DNA of 64,000 nucleotides from the NCBI RefSeq assembly GCF_009208735.1, contig NZ_WFLJ01000005.1, forward strand, positions 124,001 to 188,000. Reading direction: 5' to 3'. Shown piece by piece: positions 26,083-34,628 of this stretch. The notes under the pieces were generated by a model. The model saw only the letters and a program-made list of their open reading frames with translations. It searched no databases and was not told the DNA's origin. This DNA is from Janthinobacterium rivuli (GTDB lineage Bacteria > Pseudomonadota > Gammaproteobacteria > Burkholderiales > Burkholderiaceae_D). Each line of letters opens with the position of its first letter. Within the stretch, counting starts at the first letter, position 1. The position numbers were made by a program, and so were the translations under genes.

Positions 26083-27549
26083 ATGAAAGCGCCTGTGCAG
26101 CACCGATCCGGTATTTCTTCCAAGACCATGGCCGCCGCGCGCGCCGCCGTGGTCTTCCTTGCGCTGGCAGCCTCGGGCTCCGCCCTGGCGGAACAGCCGC
26201 CACCGCCCTGCCACCCGAATCCCCACGCCCTGTTCGACCGGGCCATCGTGCATCTGCGCGGCGACGTGCGCAACTTGCCGAGGCGGCTGCAGGAGCGGCT
26301 GGAACGCATGGCCGAGCGGCCGCATACCTACCTGCCCATGCAGGCGTTCGCCGAGGCCGACAAACCCAGCCAGTTGTTCCAGTACTACCTGCTCGACACC
26401 ACCGGTTTCGAAGCCAATCCCTTTACGGCGCGTTTTCCCGGCATCAATGACCAAGCCATGCTGACGGCCACGGGCGGCAACTGCGGCTTGCCCACCATCG
26501 GCGCCGTGCGCCTGGTGGTCGAGCCCAAGCCGGACCTGCCCACCGATCCGCAAGACGTGCGCGCCTTCATCGATGTCTTCACCGATCTGTCGAACCTGTT
26601 CGTGATCAATAATGAAAGCGGCTGGTACGAAGGCTGGATGATCCATGACCTTGAAGTCCCCCGGGTGGCGGCGCCGAACGCCGACGGCCGGGCCCAGTTC
26701 GGCACGATGACGGCGGCCGATGCGGCGGCGATGCGGGCGATGGGCTCGCACAACAATGAACCGGGCAAGCTGTTTACGATGGATGGCAATGCGCCCCACC
26801 TGCCCAATTCCAGCGATCAGTTTCCGGCGCGCCAGACGAATATCGTGCCCATCCAGCTGAGCATGGGCGCCGTCAATTGCATGCAGCAAACGGACTGCCA
26901 TGGCTACTGGGAGTTCAACTACACGACCAACTGGATCCATCCGCTGTATGAATTGCCCTTCACGGGCGGCCTGCCCGGCACCTTCGAAGCCGGCAATATC
27001 GGCGCGCTGTCCTCGCTGATCCCGGGCTCGGGGCCGGCCGGCGTCAAGAACAATTCCATCGATTACGGCGACAATCCGAACACGGCCGGCACGCTGCAGG
27101 CATCGGGCCCGCGCGACCCGGACAAGTTCGATGCCGATGACGACGCGCAGCGTGAATACCGCCAGCGCTTCATCCCCAGCGGGCTGGCCCGTGAAATCCT
27201 GCTCGACACCTATGTGCGCCTGGCATCGTTCGAACCGGGCGTGGGCTTCCCGCAACGCCTGTACGATGCCTATGCGGCGCAGGTGAAACGCGTGGATCAG
27301 AACGGCGATGGCGTCATTTCCGCGCTGGAGGGCGACGTCGACAGTGCCAGCGATGGTTTTGCCGACAACTCGCGCCTGTTTCTGCCGGCGCCGTCGTTCC
27401 GGCGCTTCGCCGTGACGCGCGAAATCAACGACGGCTTGCTGGCGCCCCGCTTCGCGCCCAGCCAGCGCGCCTGGGTGCTGAGCGGCATGGCCACGACGGT
27501 CAGTCCCACGGTGCGCGCCTCGGAGGGGCGCGACGGCGACGACCGCTGA
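26083..27549 (+). CDS. Secreted protein with EF-hand-like loop, function unknown
   Basis: A 488-residue protein with a signal peptide (hydrophobic segment AAARAAVVFLALAASGSALA, cleaved before EQPPPP). The mature part has three conserved-looking blocks: QLFQYYLLDTTGFEANPFTA, SGWYEGWMIHDLEVP, and GYWEFNYTTNWIHPLYELPF, with cysteines that could form disulfides. Near the C-terminus DQNGDGVISALEGD is a canonical EF-hand calcium loop. I do not recognise the family; a secreted calcium-binding enzyme or surface protein would fit. GGGAGG at 26073-26078 favours ATG 26083 (or 26080) over the ATG at 26071. It stands alone, 122 bases ahead of the metallophosphoesterase gene. Confidence 0.7.
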   Translation: MKAPVQHRSGISSKTMAAARAAVVFLALAASGSALAEQPPPPCHPNPHALFDRAIVHLRGDVRNLPRRLQERLERMAERPHTYLPMQAFAEADKPSQLFQYYLLDTTGFEANPFTARFPGINDQAMLTATGGNCGLPTIGAVRLVVEPKPDLPTDPQDVRAFIDVFTDLSNLFVINNESGWYEGWMIHDLEVPRVAAPNADGRAQFGTMTAADAAAMRAMGSHNNEPGKLFTMDGNAPHLPNSSDQFPARQTNIVPIQLSMGAVNCMQQTDCHGYWEFNYTTNWIHPLYELPFTGGLPGTFEAGNIGALSSLIPGSGPAGVKNNSIDYGDNPNTAGTLQASGPRDPDKFDADDDAQREYRQRFIPSGLAREILLDTYVRLASFEPGVGFPQRLYDAYAAQVKRVDQNGDGVISALEGDVDSASDGFADNSRLFLPAPSFRRFAVTREINDGLLAPRFAPSQRAWVLSGMATTVSPTVRASEGRDGDDR

Positions 27550-27671
27550 ACGGCTGTATTGATCCAGATCGAATGTCCTCGCGCGCGGGACGGCATGCGG
27601 GTTCCGCGCGACTACACTGGAAATCTGGCCGACGCGTGAACGGCCGGGAATGCCGCAGGAGGGAACACATC

Positions 27672-28853
27672 ATGGCCGATCTTGTCACGGGCAACAATGC
27701 GCATGTCTTTGGCCTGGGACAGCCCCATGCAACTGCAACGTCGTCGCTGCACCAGGCGCCACCCCGCAACACGGCGTTTCGCGACCTGCCGCCGCCCACG
27801 GGCAGCACGCCATTTCGTCTCGACCTGAAGGACGTCGTGGCGCCGGCCCTGTACGACGCCATCGTCAGGAACGGCAGGCTCGTCTTCCACCTGAATGGCG
27901 ACATGGGCGGCATCCAGTATGCGGTGCCGCAGGAGCTGGTGGCGAAAGGCATGGAAAACGATTTCCAGGCCGACGCCAGCGCGCCGCCGGCCTTCTTGTA
28001 CGTCACCGGCGATTGCGTCTACTTCAACGGCCAGATCAGCGAGTATTACAAGCAGTTTTACCAGCCCTATGAATTCTATCTGGCCCCCGTCTTTGCCGTG
28101 CCGGGCAACCACGATGGCGAAAACCTGCCGGACGACCAGACACTCGACGGTTTCGTGCGCAACTTTTGCGCACCCCAGGCCGTCAAGATGCCGGAATCGG
28201 GCGATTCCCACCGCACGGCCATGGTGCAGCCGAATGTCTACTGGACCTTGCTGACGCCGCAAGCCAACATCGTGGGACTCTACAGCAATGTCCCCGCCGG
28301 CGGCGAGGTCCGCTCGCCCCAGAAGGAGTGGCTGGCGTCGGAATTGGCCACTCTGCCGCGCGACCAGCCTTTGCTGCTGGCCTTGCACCATCCGATTTAC
28401 TCGGCCGATGACCACCATTCCGGCAGCACCTACATGAAAGACCTGGTGGCGGCGGCGGCGGCCGAAGCGGGACGCCATCCTGACGCCATCCTTGCCGGCC
28501 ACGTCCACAACTACCAACGCCTGTCGCGCGACAATGCGGATGGCGGCAAGACCCTGTACCTCGTCACGGGTGCCGGCGGCTATCACAACCTGCACCACAT
28601 CATGAAGGTCCATGGCCAGCGCCTGATCCCGCCCGCCGTTTTCCATGACGACGCGGGCGACGCCGTCACGCTGGAAAACTACTCCGATGACCATCACGGC
28701 TTCCTGCGCGTCGAACTGGCCGACGGTGTCATGCTGGGGAAATACTACGAAGTGCCGCGTCCGCAAGAGCCATTCAGCAAGGGCAGCCATTTGCTCGACT
28801 ACTTCCGTTTCGATTTCAAGCGGCACGCCTACCTGCTCAACACCTTGTCATGA
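27672..28853 (+). CDS. Metallophosphoesterase (calcineurin-like, purple acid phosphatase-type motifs)
   Basis: A 393-residue enzyme with the metallophosphoesterase metal-ligand series: GDMGG, GDCVYFNG, VPGNHDGE, ALHHPIYS and GHVHNYQR. The GNHD and GHVHNYQR forms are those of dinuclear phosphatases close to purple acid phosphatases. It has no signal peptide, so it may act in the cytoplasm or be exported another way. The substrate is unknown; phosphomonoesters or nucleotides are likely. AGGAGGGA lies seven bases before ATG 27672, which fixes the start; the frame is open back to 27573, but that part is not protein-like. The next gene is convergent, with stops 23 bases apart. Confidence 0.87.
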   Translation: MADLVTGNNAHVFGLGQPHATATSSLHQAPPRNTAFRDLPPPTGSTPFRLDLKDVVAPALYDAIVRNGRLVFHLNGDMGGIQYAVPQELVAKGMENDFQADASAPPAFLYVTGDCVYFNGQISEYYKQFYQPYEFYLAPVFAVPGNHDGENLPDDQTLDGFVRNFCAPQAVKMPESGDSHRTAMVQPNVYWTLLTPQANIVGLYSNVPAGGEVRSPQKEWLASELATLPRDQPLLLALHHPIYSADDHHSGSTYMKDLVAAAAAEAGRHPDAILAGHVHNYQRLSRDNADGGKTLYLVTGAGGYHNLHHIMKVHGQRLIPPAVFHDDAGDAVTLENYSDDHHGFLRVELADGVMLGKYYEVPRPQEPFSKGSHLLDYFRFDFKRHAYLLNTLS

Positions 28854-28876
28854 CTGGCGCGGCAGGTGCGCGGCAG

Positions 28877-29206
28877 CTACGCTTCCAGCCACACGTCCTC
28901 GTAGCCTTCGCGGTCGAGGATGAACTTGGCGCCGCTGGGCAAGGCCAGGTAGTCCAGCACTTGCGGCAACATCTCGTGCAGGTGTGCGGCATGCAGGGGC
29001 TGGTAAAAGTCCGGGGCGGCGTCGTGCTCGCCGCAATGGATGAACCAGCTGATGGTGCCGTTGTCCGGCAACACGACGCGCGTGCCGTAGATCGGTGACT
29101 GCGCCAGGCTGCCGATGGCCAGGGCCACCATGGGCTCGGGCGCCTGCACGGGCAAGCCGAATTTCTCGCAGATGCGCCGCTGTGTTTCGCTGATGAGTTC
29201 AGTCAT
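28877..29206 (-). CDS. Small protein of unknown function, possibly Imm33-like
   Basis: A 109-residue soluble acidic protein. The central YGTRVVLPDNGTISWFIHCG and the end LPSGAKFILDREGYEDVWLE look like a compact alpha/beta fold. I have a faint memory of similar sequences annotated as Imm33-domain immunity proteins, but this cannot be confirmed here. The start at 29206 (MTELISETQRRI) is set by a break in sequence character; the open frame runs on to 29554 as the shadow of the upstream gene. That gene ends eight bases before this start, so the two form a small operon. No toxin gene is next to them. Confidence 0.6.
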   Translation of the reverse strand: MTELISETQRRICEKFGLPVQAPEPMVALAIGSLAQSPIYGTRVVLPDNGTISWFIHCGEHDAAPDFYQPLHAAHLHEMLPQVLDYLALPSGAKFILDREGYEDVWLEA

Positions 29207-29213
29207 GGTGTTC

Positions 29214-29594
29214 TCAGGATCCGATGTAGTGATAATGCAGGCGCAGCGCGCCATCGTGGCCGGACATTTCCAGGTGCAAGGTCGCCTCGTCCGGCTCGCC
29301 ATCGGCCAGCAGCAGGCACTCCAGGCCCAGCGGTCCGGCGTCGGTGGCATATACGTCAACGGCGGGACGGTCGCCCTTGCCCGGCACAAAGGCCTGCGCC
29401 AGCGGCGCCAGAGACAAAACCTGGTTCGCCGCAAAATAACTGTCGAGCATGTCGATGACCTCCTCGGCCACGGCCGCAGACAGGGCCCAGTCACGCTGCA
29501 GCGCAACAGGATCGCGCCGGTCCAGCGTGTGCACGAAGGCCGCGGCCAGCGCATACGCCTGTTGCCGCAGACTGTCGGTGACTGCCATTTCCAT
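29214..29594 (-). CDS. Hypothetical protein, first gene of a two-gene operon
   Basis: A 126-residue cytoplasmic acidic protein: an N-terminal helical part (LRQQAYALAAAFVHTLDRRD, AAVAEEVIDMLDSYF) and a C-terminal beta part (LGLECLLLADGE, ATLHLEMSGHDG, LRLHYHYIG) that looks like a four-strand sheet. I do not recognise a family with confidence. GGGAG lies just before ATG 29594; an ATG at 29585 is also possible. The stop is eight bases from the start of the next gene, so both are probably made together. Small acidic paired proteins of this kind are common as immunity or regulatory proteins, but this is only suggestive. Confidence 0.6.
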   Translation of the reverse strand: MEMAVTDSLRQQAYALAAAFVHTLDRRDPVALQRDWALSAAVAEEVIDMLDSYFAANQVLSLAPLAQAFVPGKGDRPAVDVYATDAGPLGLECLLLADGEPDEATLHLEMSGHDGALRLHYHYIGS

Positions 29595-29688
29595 GCTGTG
29601 ACTCCCGTCTTGTCGCGTTAACAGGCCGCATTATAGTGCGAGGAAGGCAGTTGCATGCTAGTGCGGCAACGCTGTAAAGTAAGACACG

Positions 29689-30090
29689 ATGAAAAAAACC
29701 TGTCATGGCAGTTGCCACTGCGGCGCCGTGCGCTTCGCGGCCGAGATCGACCTGGCAGCGCCCAGCCTGCGCTGCAATTGTTCCTATTGCCTGAAAATCC
29801 GCTGCTGGGCCAGCCAAGTGCCGCCTACGGCCTTCCGTCTGCTGGCCGGCGAGGCGGAGCTGAGCGAATACCGCTTCGGCGCCGGCCGCGAACGCCACTA
29901 CTTTTGCCGCCACTGCGGCGTGCGCCTGTTCGGCCGTGGCGATTCCGCCCGCAGCGGTGCGTTTGTCGGCATCGGCGTCAACTGCCTCGACGATGCCTCG
30001 GCGGCCGAACTGGCGCAGGTGCCCGTCACCTTTGTCGATGGCTGGCATGACGAGTGGAGTGTGCCGCCAAAGGAAACACGGCATCTGTAG
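29689..30090 (+). CDS. GFA family (glutathione-dependent formaldehyde-activating enzyme-like) zinc protein
   Basis: A 133-residue cytoplasmic protein with the zinc-ligand cysteines of the GFA/CENP-V fold: C-H-C in GSCHCGAVRF, C-N-C-S-Y-C in LRCNCSYCLKIR, and C-R-H-C in FCRHCGVRLF. The family includes S-hydroxymethyl-glutathione synthase, but many members have no proven activity. The sequence keeps both structural and catalytic zinc sites, so it may bind a thiol adduct. No formaldehyde dehydrogenase gene adjoins it. ATG 29689 is the first in frame with the conserved start KKTCHGSCHCG; the Shine-Dalgarno is weak. Confidence 0.85.
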   Translation: MKKTCHGSCHCGAVRFAAEIDLAAPSLRCNCSYCLKIRCWASQVPPTAFRLLAGEAELSEYRFGAGRERHYFCRHCGVRLFGRGDSARSGAFVGIGVNCLDDASAAELAQVPVTFVDGWHDEWSVPPKETRHL

Positions 30091-30199
30091 GGTGGAAGCA
30101 TGGCTGGAAAGGGAAATGCGGGGACGCCGCGCCGCGACCGGCCAGATAAGCACGCGCACCCCGTTGTCTGGATCGGCATTCTGGGCGATAATTACGCCC

Positions 30200-30448
30200 A
30201 TGAACGATACCACCACCTTACCCCCATTGCCCGATCGCCTGTCGATCGACCCGAGCAGCCCTTACCACGTTGCAGCCGTGTTCGAAAACGACGTCGGCAT
30301 CCGCTTCAACGACAAGGAACGTCTTGACGTGGAAGAATATTGCATCAGCGAACGCTGGATCAAGGTCGCTTCCACCAAGTCCCTGGACCGCCGCGGCCGT
30401 CCGCTGCAGATCAAGCTGAAGGGCAAAGTCGAAGCGTTTTACCGCTAA
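30200..30448 (+). CDS. DUF3297 family protein
   Basis: An 82-residue cytoplasmic protein. The opening PPLPDRLSIDPSSPYHVAAV and the end IKLKGKVEAFYR are characteristic of DUF3297, a small family spread through proteobacteria and often called glutathione peroxidase-related or simply unknown. Function is not established. ATG 30200 follows a spacer without a strong Shine-Dalgarno; the frame is open back to 29936, but that part overlaps the GFA gene and is not protein-like. A good intrinsic terminator lies about 25 bases after the stop. Confidence 0.88.
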   Translation: MNDTTTLPPLPDRLSIDPSSPYHVAAVFENDVGIRFNDKERLDVEEYCISERWIKVASTKSLDRRGRPLQIKLKGKVEAFYR

Positions 30449-30470
30449 GCAACACATTCAGTCGTCATCG

Positions 30471-30495
30471 AGGCCGATTTTCATCGGCCTTTTTT
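30471..30495 (+). terminator. Intrinsic terminator after the DUF3297 gene
   Basis: GGCCGAT (30472-30478) and ATCGGCC (30483-30489) form a 7-bp stem with loop TTTC, followed by TTTTTT (30490-30495). The convergent DUF2063 gene ends 19 bases later. Confidence 0.88.
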
Positions 30496-30513
30496 GCGTC
30501 TGCCGCTTGTTCT

Positions 30514-31398
30514 TCAAGCATCGCTGGCGACCAACCCAGCCGCGGCCGCCATGGGCAGCCACAGCAGGGCGTCGGCCAGCACCTCGTCCGGCGGCCTGCC
30601 GCTCGATTGCGCCGCCTGTTGCGCGCAGTGCGCCAGCGGCGCGCCACCGGCCAGCGCCTGCAGCCAGTAGAACTGCCAGGGTTGCAACTCTTGCATCGCA
30701 AGCCGGTAATGCATGCGCGTAATGGCCACGAAGGAGGAACTTGCCTCCGGCTGGGCCGGCACGGCGTCGTCCGGCGCAGCCTGCGCCTGATGCCAAAAAG
30801 AACACATGGGAAACGACAGGGCCAGCAGCCGCGTACATGGCGCCAGGCGCCAGGCCCGCGCATTGCCCAACAACACATCCAGGCCGGAAGCCAGCATGGG
30901 CGGCGCCAGCTTTTCCAGGCCTGGCGCCCTGCCCGCCTCGCTGCGCGCCCGTTCCAGCTGCGCCAGTTCCACGGGGAAACGCAAGGCAGCCTGATGTGTC
31001 CCGGCGGCACGCTGGCTGGCGGCGAGAAAATCGGCAAAGCCGCCGCCCAGGTCATACAAGGTCGGCGACGCGGACGGGTGGCGCCAGACATAGGCGCGGG
31101 CAAAGAAGGCGAACAACTCGTCGCCCATGACCTTGCGCAAGACGGGATAGTCGGCCTGCAGGCATTCGAGCAGGCGCTGCACATAGCCATCCGCATGGAT
31201 GTGCAGCGGCGCCGGCCCGCCCCGCGTCCGTTTCAATACTTGCTCCTGCGTCAAGCCATGGCGCTCGCTGGCCAGCTGCGCGCCGCGCACGGCCCCGTCC
31301 GGCGACGTCATCGCCGTCAGGAACCACGCCTGCAACTGCGCCAGCGGCGCGCGGACGCCGCCGGCCCGATCCTCATCTCCGGCGGCGCTATGGGGCAT
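30514..31398 (-). CDS. DUF2063 family protein, putative partner of the DUF692 oxidase (BufC/HvfC-like)
   Basis: A 294-residue cytoplasmic protein. Residues about 15-115 carry the DUF2063 pattern: [14 protein letters not shown], then [42 protein letters not shown] and FADFLAA. In characterised systems this domain recruits the substrate to the DUF692 oxidase much as a RiPP recognition element does. The C-terminal part ([25 protein letters not shown]) is as expected for the two-domain form. The start at 31398 overlaps the DUF692 gene by 11 bases, so translation is probably coupled. It is the third gene of the ferritin-like/DUF692/DUF2063 operon, and its presence argues that the oxidase modifies a protein substrate. 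Confidence 0.85.
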   Translation of the reverse strand: MPHSAAGDEDRAGGVRAPLAQLQAWFLTAMTSPDGAVRGAQLASERHGLTQEQVLKRTRGGPAPLHIHADGYVQRLLECLQADYPVLRKVMGDELFAFFARAYVWRHPSASPTLYDLGGGFADFLAASQRAAGTHQAALRFPVELAQLERARSEAGRAPGLEKLAPPMLASGLDVLLGNARAWRLAPCTRLLALSFPMCSFWHQAQAAPDDAVPAQPEASSSFVAITRMHYRLAMQELQPWQFYWLQALAGGAPLAHCAQQAAQSSGRPPDEVLADALLWLPMAAAAGLVASDA

Positions 31399-32326
31399 GG
31401 GCCGCCTCCAGGTGAAAGCCCAGCGGCGCGGAGACGGCTGCGGCATCGCCGGACATGGCTGGCGCCGCCTCCGCCGCGGCGAATTCACCCCGGCCTGCCG
31501 CGCGCGCCTTGTCGAGCTCGGCCAGCAGTTGCGGGTATGGGGGAATATTGGCATCCCATTCCAGCAGGGCCGACACGCCGCCCGTCAGCCGCTGCGCCAG
31601 CGCGTACAGGCGCCACACGGCGGCCGGCACGGGCGCGTCGTGGGTATCGATCAGCACGGCGCCGCAGACGGTGGGTCCGGCCAGGTGGATTTGCACGATG
31701 TGGGCGTGCGGCAACTGGCGGATGTAGGCGGCCGCGTCATAGCCGTGGTTATGCGCGCTGACGTGGACATTGTTGACGTCGAGCAAGAGCCCGCAGCCGG
31801 TGTCCTCGGCCAGGCGGCCCAGGAATTCCCATTCCGGCATGCTGGACTGGGCAAATTCCACGTAGCTGCTGGGGTTTTCCAGGATCAGCGGACGGCCCAG
31901 GAATTCCTGCACCTGCCGCACGCGCGCGCCCACGTGGCGCAGGCTGGCCTCGTCCAGCGGCAGCGGCAGCAAGTCGTGGCTGTTGAGCGAGGCGGCGCCC
32001 GTCCAGCACAAATGGTCGGAAATCCACGCTGGCCGGATCTCGCCGGCCAGCTGGCGCAGCTTGCGCAGGTAGCCGAGATTGAGCGGGTCGCTGCTGCCGA
32101 TCGACAGCGAGACGCCATGCATGACGATGGGCACCTGCGCCGCCACCTGCTCCAGCACATGGCGCGCATAGCCGTGGTTGTCGATGAAGTTCTCGCTGAT
32201 GATCTCGAACCAGTCGACCTGCGGCCCGTGGCGCAGGATGTGTTCATAATGCGGCGGGCGCAGCCCCACGCCCAGGCCCAGGTTCGGCAAGCCCAGGCGT
32301 GGCGGCACCCCATGCGTGGCCCGCAT
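31388..32326 (-). CDS. DUF692 family multinuclear non-heme iron oxidase (BufB/MbnB-like)
   Basis: A 312-residue TIM-barrel enzyme. The family's metal and active-site residues appear in order: [60 protein letters not shown] and LLEWDANIP. Such enzymes bind two or three iron ions and use oxygen to rebuild cysteine or other residues in peptides; MbnB (methanobactin), TglH and BufB are known examples. Start 32326 gives [17 protein letters not shown] and shares one base with the stop of the ferritin-like gene; the open frame extends to 32614 but only as a shadow. Order and overlaps (ferritin-like, DUF692, DUF2063) indicate one functional unit. Confidence 0.9.
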   Translation of the reverse strand: MRATHGVPPRLGLPNLGLGVGLRPPHYEHILRHGPQVDWFEIISENFIDNHGYARHVLEQVAAQVPIVMHGVSLSIGSSDPLNLGYLRKLRQLAGEIRPAWISDHLCWTGAASLNSHDLLPLPLDEASLRHVGARVRQVQEFLGRPLILENPSSYVEFAQSSMPEWEFLGRLAEDTGCGLLLDVNNVHVSAHNHGYDAAAYIRQLPHAHIVQIHLAGPTVCGAVLIDTHDAPVPAAVWRLYALAQRLTGGVSALLEWDANIPPYPQLLAELDKARAAGRGEFAAAEAAPAMSGDAAAVSAPLGFHLEAAHAP

Positions 32327-34347
32327 CAGGTGGACGGCGGCAAGGCCAGGCGCAGGTCGGTGGGCGGCGGCGGAGCCCCCACCGGCGTGCCGCGCGCCGC
32401 CATCACCTTGCCATAGGCTTCCCAGGCCTTGTCGTAGACATTGTCGCCCAGCGCGAAACGCATGGTCTGGCCCAGCGGAATGTTGCGGTGCTCGGGCGCG
32501 GGGCCGAAATCGTACAGGGTCATGGTGGCGGGCTCGGGTGGGTCCTTCTTCGTGGTGTTCGGATACAGTTGCGAGGCCGAAATCGGCACGGCGCAGCCGC
32601 CGAAGCCGCCGCATTTGTTGTCGCTGGGCGCGCTGTAGACTTTATCGTCTTCCGGTTCGGGCGGCACGTAGCACGCCGTGCCCGGCGCCGCGGCGGCCTT
32701 GACGGAGTGGCCGCAGGAGGAGCCGCCCGTATCGGCCTGGGCAAAGCCGCAGCCGCCCTGGGCGTGGCAACCGTTGGAGCCGCGGCAGGTATGGTAGACG
32801 GCCAGCGCGGCGCAGGTGGACGACGCTTCGCCCTCCAGGTGCATGCCCTGGCAGGCGTGGTACAGCACGCCTTTCTCGGCCAACGGCACGCCCGTTGCCA
32901 GGTTGGGCGCCTGGCCCAGCACGGCCCAGCAAATGGCCATGCGGTCGCCCGCGCCCACCATCGACGGATACGGGAAGTCCAGCGTCTGGTTCAGCCAGTA
33001 TTTGTCCAGCACGGAAGTGATGCCGTAGATGGCGCCCGTGGCCACCGTGCTCAGCATATCCAGGGTGCCGCTGGCATCCTTCAGGCGGTTCAGGGCGCCC
33101 GCCACGGCCGCCGGCGCGGGGATATTCTTAGGCGCGGTGGCCGGGTTGTAGCGCTCGTTGGTCAGCATGGCTTCGCTCCAGTGCCCGCCTTCCTTGTGCC
33201 AGGCGGCCCAGGTTTTTACCGGCAGCATGGCCTTCACCTGGCCGAAACGCTCGTAGTGGTCGAACGGGGCGCTGTCGTGGCGCGCCTGCGCGTCGCGCGA
33301 TTCCGCATCCTTGCCATTGTTCGCGTAGGACGGATAATCGCACTTCAAGGCGACCAGGTCTTCGCGGTAATCGGGCTGCACGGCCATCAGGCGTTGCGCC
33401 GCGTCGCGGCGGTAGCGCTGGATGGCCGTTGCGCTGCCTTCGCCCTGGTCCGTGATGGCCGCCATCATGTCGATGGCCTTGTTGAACGAGCCCGTCTGGC
33501 CGCCATCCTGGTCTTGCGGGCCGAAGCAGGTATCGAACTTCGGAAATTCCGCCTTGGCATGGCCCTGCACCTGGCTGTTGAACATATCTTGCTGCACCGA
33601 ACCGTTGACGAACAGTTTGTGCCACAAGGTCTGGCCATCCGTGTATTCGATGCTGATGTAGCGCGCATAGCATTCATACATATAGCCGATGGTGCCGAAC
33701 AGGGGCAAGTCGTGCACGTGTTTGCCCGGCGTCCAGCCCGGCAGCGGCACTTCCGGGAAGTATTTTGTATGGTTCTGGCTGTCGAACTTCGCCAGCTGGG
33801 CGCGGGCCTGCTGTTCCGGCTGCTCGATGGCGAGGAACAGGTCGCACTGGTTGGCGTTCAGCTCTTCCAGGTTGACGCGCACGTGGCGGTAGTCGGCCGT
33901 GTCGTGCAGGTCGACGATGTGCGGGATCACCGTGCAGTCCTTGCCGTAGCAGGTCCAGCCGTGGTCCTGCGACTGCAGCTCCGACCCCGTGAAGCATGGC
34001 GCCGTGCCAATGGCCGTGGCCAGGTTGGCCGCCATCTGCAGGTGCAGCATTTCCTGGATGAAGACGCTAAAGATGACGTTGAAGGCCTTTTGTTCCTTCA
34101 GCTCGGGGCGGGCCGTGGTCCCCATGCCCGGCCACTGGCGGCCTTCGTAGTACGTGATGCCTTTCGAGTTGATCTGGTGCGTGCCCTGGATCGAGTACAT
34201 GGTGGCCATGTACAGGGGAATGGTGAACAGTTCCACGCTGACGGCCGCCTGGGCGATGGCGCGCACGGCGGCCTTGTCGGTGTCCAGCATGTCGAGCGGA
34301 CGGTTGGTGATGGCGGGCTGGGTGCTTCCTAAAACGGGCATTTTCAT
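32326..34347 (-). CDS. Ferritin-like (VioB-type) protein with cysteine-rich C-terminal tail
   Basis: A 673-residue cytoplasmic protein without a signal peptide. The N-terminal 250 residues have the ferritin-like fold found in iminophenylpyruvate dimer synthase Vio[20 protein letters not shown] and [15 protein letters not shown] supply a Glu and an E-x-x-H for metal. The middle is of unknown fold. Residues 499-585 contain nine cysteines in a glycine-rich setting ([39 protein letters not shown]), then a [12 protein letters not shown] tail. Genes for a DUF692 oxidase and its DUF2063 partner follow with no gap, so this tail is a candidate substrate. GGAG lies eight bases before ATG 34347. No other violacein genes adjoin it. 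Function inferred, not known. Confidence 0.8.
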   Translation of the reverse strand: MKMPVLGSTQPAITNRPLDMLDTDKAAVRAIAQAAVSVELFTIPLYMATMYSIQGTHQINSKGITYYEGRQWPGMGTTARPELKEQKAFNVIFSVFIQEMLHLQMAANLATAIGTAPCFTGSELQSQDHGWTCYGKDCTVIPHIVDLHDTADYRHVRVNLEELNANQCDLFLAIEQPEQQARAQLAKFDSQNHTKYFPEVPLPGWTPGKHVHDLPLFGTIGYMYECYARYISIEYTDGQTLWHKLFVNGSVQQDMFNSQVQGHAKAEFPKFDTCFGPQDQDGGQTGSFNKAIDMMAAITDQGEGSATAIQRYRRDAAQRLMAVQPDYREDLVALKCDYPSYANNGKDAESRDAQARHDSAPFDHYERFGQVKAMLPVKTWAAWHKEGGHWSEAMLTNERYNPATAPKNIPAPAAVAGALNRLKDASGTLDMLSTVATGAIYGITSVLDKYWLNQTLDFPYPSMVGAGDRMAICWAVLGQAPNLATGVPLAEKGVLYHACQGMHLEGEASSTCAALAVYHTCRGSNGCHAQGGCGFAQADTGGSSCGHSVKAAAAPGTACYVPPEPEDDKVYSAPSDNKCGGFGGCAVPISASQLYPNTTKKDPPEPATMTLYDFGPAPEHRNIPLGQTMRFALGDNVYDKAWEAYGKVMAARGTPVGAPPPPTDLRLALPPST

Positions 34348-34426
34348 TCTGTATCTCCACAGGAAGGATGCGTTTCGGATATCGGGCCGTACCGCGCCAT
34401 CTGCGCGCGCTGGTCACGGCACAGAA

Positions 34427-34432
34427 ATCATA
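34427..34432 (-). promoter_or_regulatory. Candidate -10 of the ferritin-like/DUF692/DUF2063 operon
   Basis: On the minus strand TATGAT is found here, about 80 bases before the first ATG. No good -35 lies 16-18 bases upstream, which fits an activator-dependent promoter. The FNR-type palindrome is centred about 59 bases further upstream. Confidence 0.3.
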
Positions 34433-34481
34433 CGCCTGAGAAAGATATTTTTGCGGCAAGATTTACGCGCCGATCCAGACA

Positions 34482-34495
34482 TTGACCTGCGTCAA
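34482..34495. promoter_or_regulatory. FNR/Dnr-type palindrome upstream of the ferritin-like operon
   Basis: TTGAC-ctgc-GTCAA is a perfect 5-bp inverted repeat with a four-base spacer, within a longer palindrome ATTGACCTGCGTCAAT (34481-34496). It matches the Anr/Dnr/Nnr variants of the FNR box, used under low oxygen or with nitric oxide. It lies 135 bases upstream of ATG 34347. Confidence 0.55.
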
Positions 34496-34544
34496 TATCG
34501 CCACCCTTAGGCCCTGAAAATAGGCGTTTCAGGTGCTCATTCGA

Positions 34545-34558
34545 TGACAATTGAATAG
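34545..34558. repeat. Second copy of the 14-mer TGACAATTGAATAG
   Basis: This is identical to 3587-3600 upstream of the RNase gene. Here it lies in the leader region of the minus-strand ferritin-like operon, in the opposite orientation relative to the gene. It has a CAATTG palindromic core and could be a shared protein-binding site or chance. Confidence 0.3.
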
Positions 34559-34628
34559 AATCGGCAAAATGCGCGCGTGTATAAGCGCCGCACCGGCAAG
34601 GGCCGGCGCGTGGCTTGCACGATGATAG

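Noticed and set aside
32299-34332. 677-codon plus-strand frame opposite the ferritin-like gene
   Set aside because: Antisense shadow; the minus strand has the ExxH metal motif, a Shine-Dalgarno and coupled neighbours.
32326-34347. Violacein biosynthesis cluster, because of the VioB-type fold
   Set aside because: No vioA, vioC, vioD or vioE-like gene adjoins it, the protein is much shorter than VioB, and its neighbours are DUF692 and DUF2063 genes.
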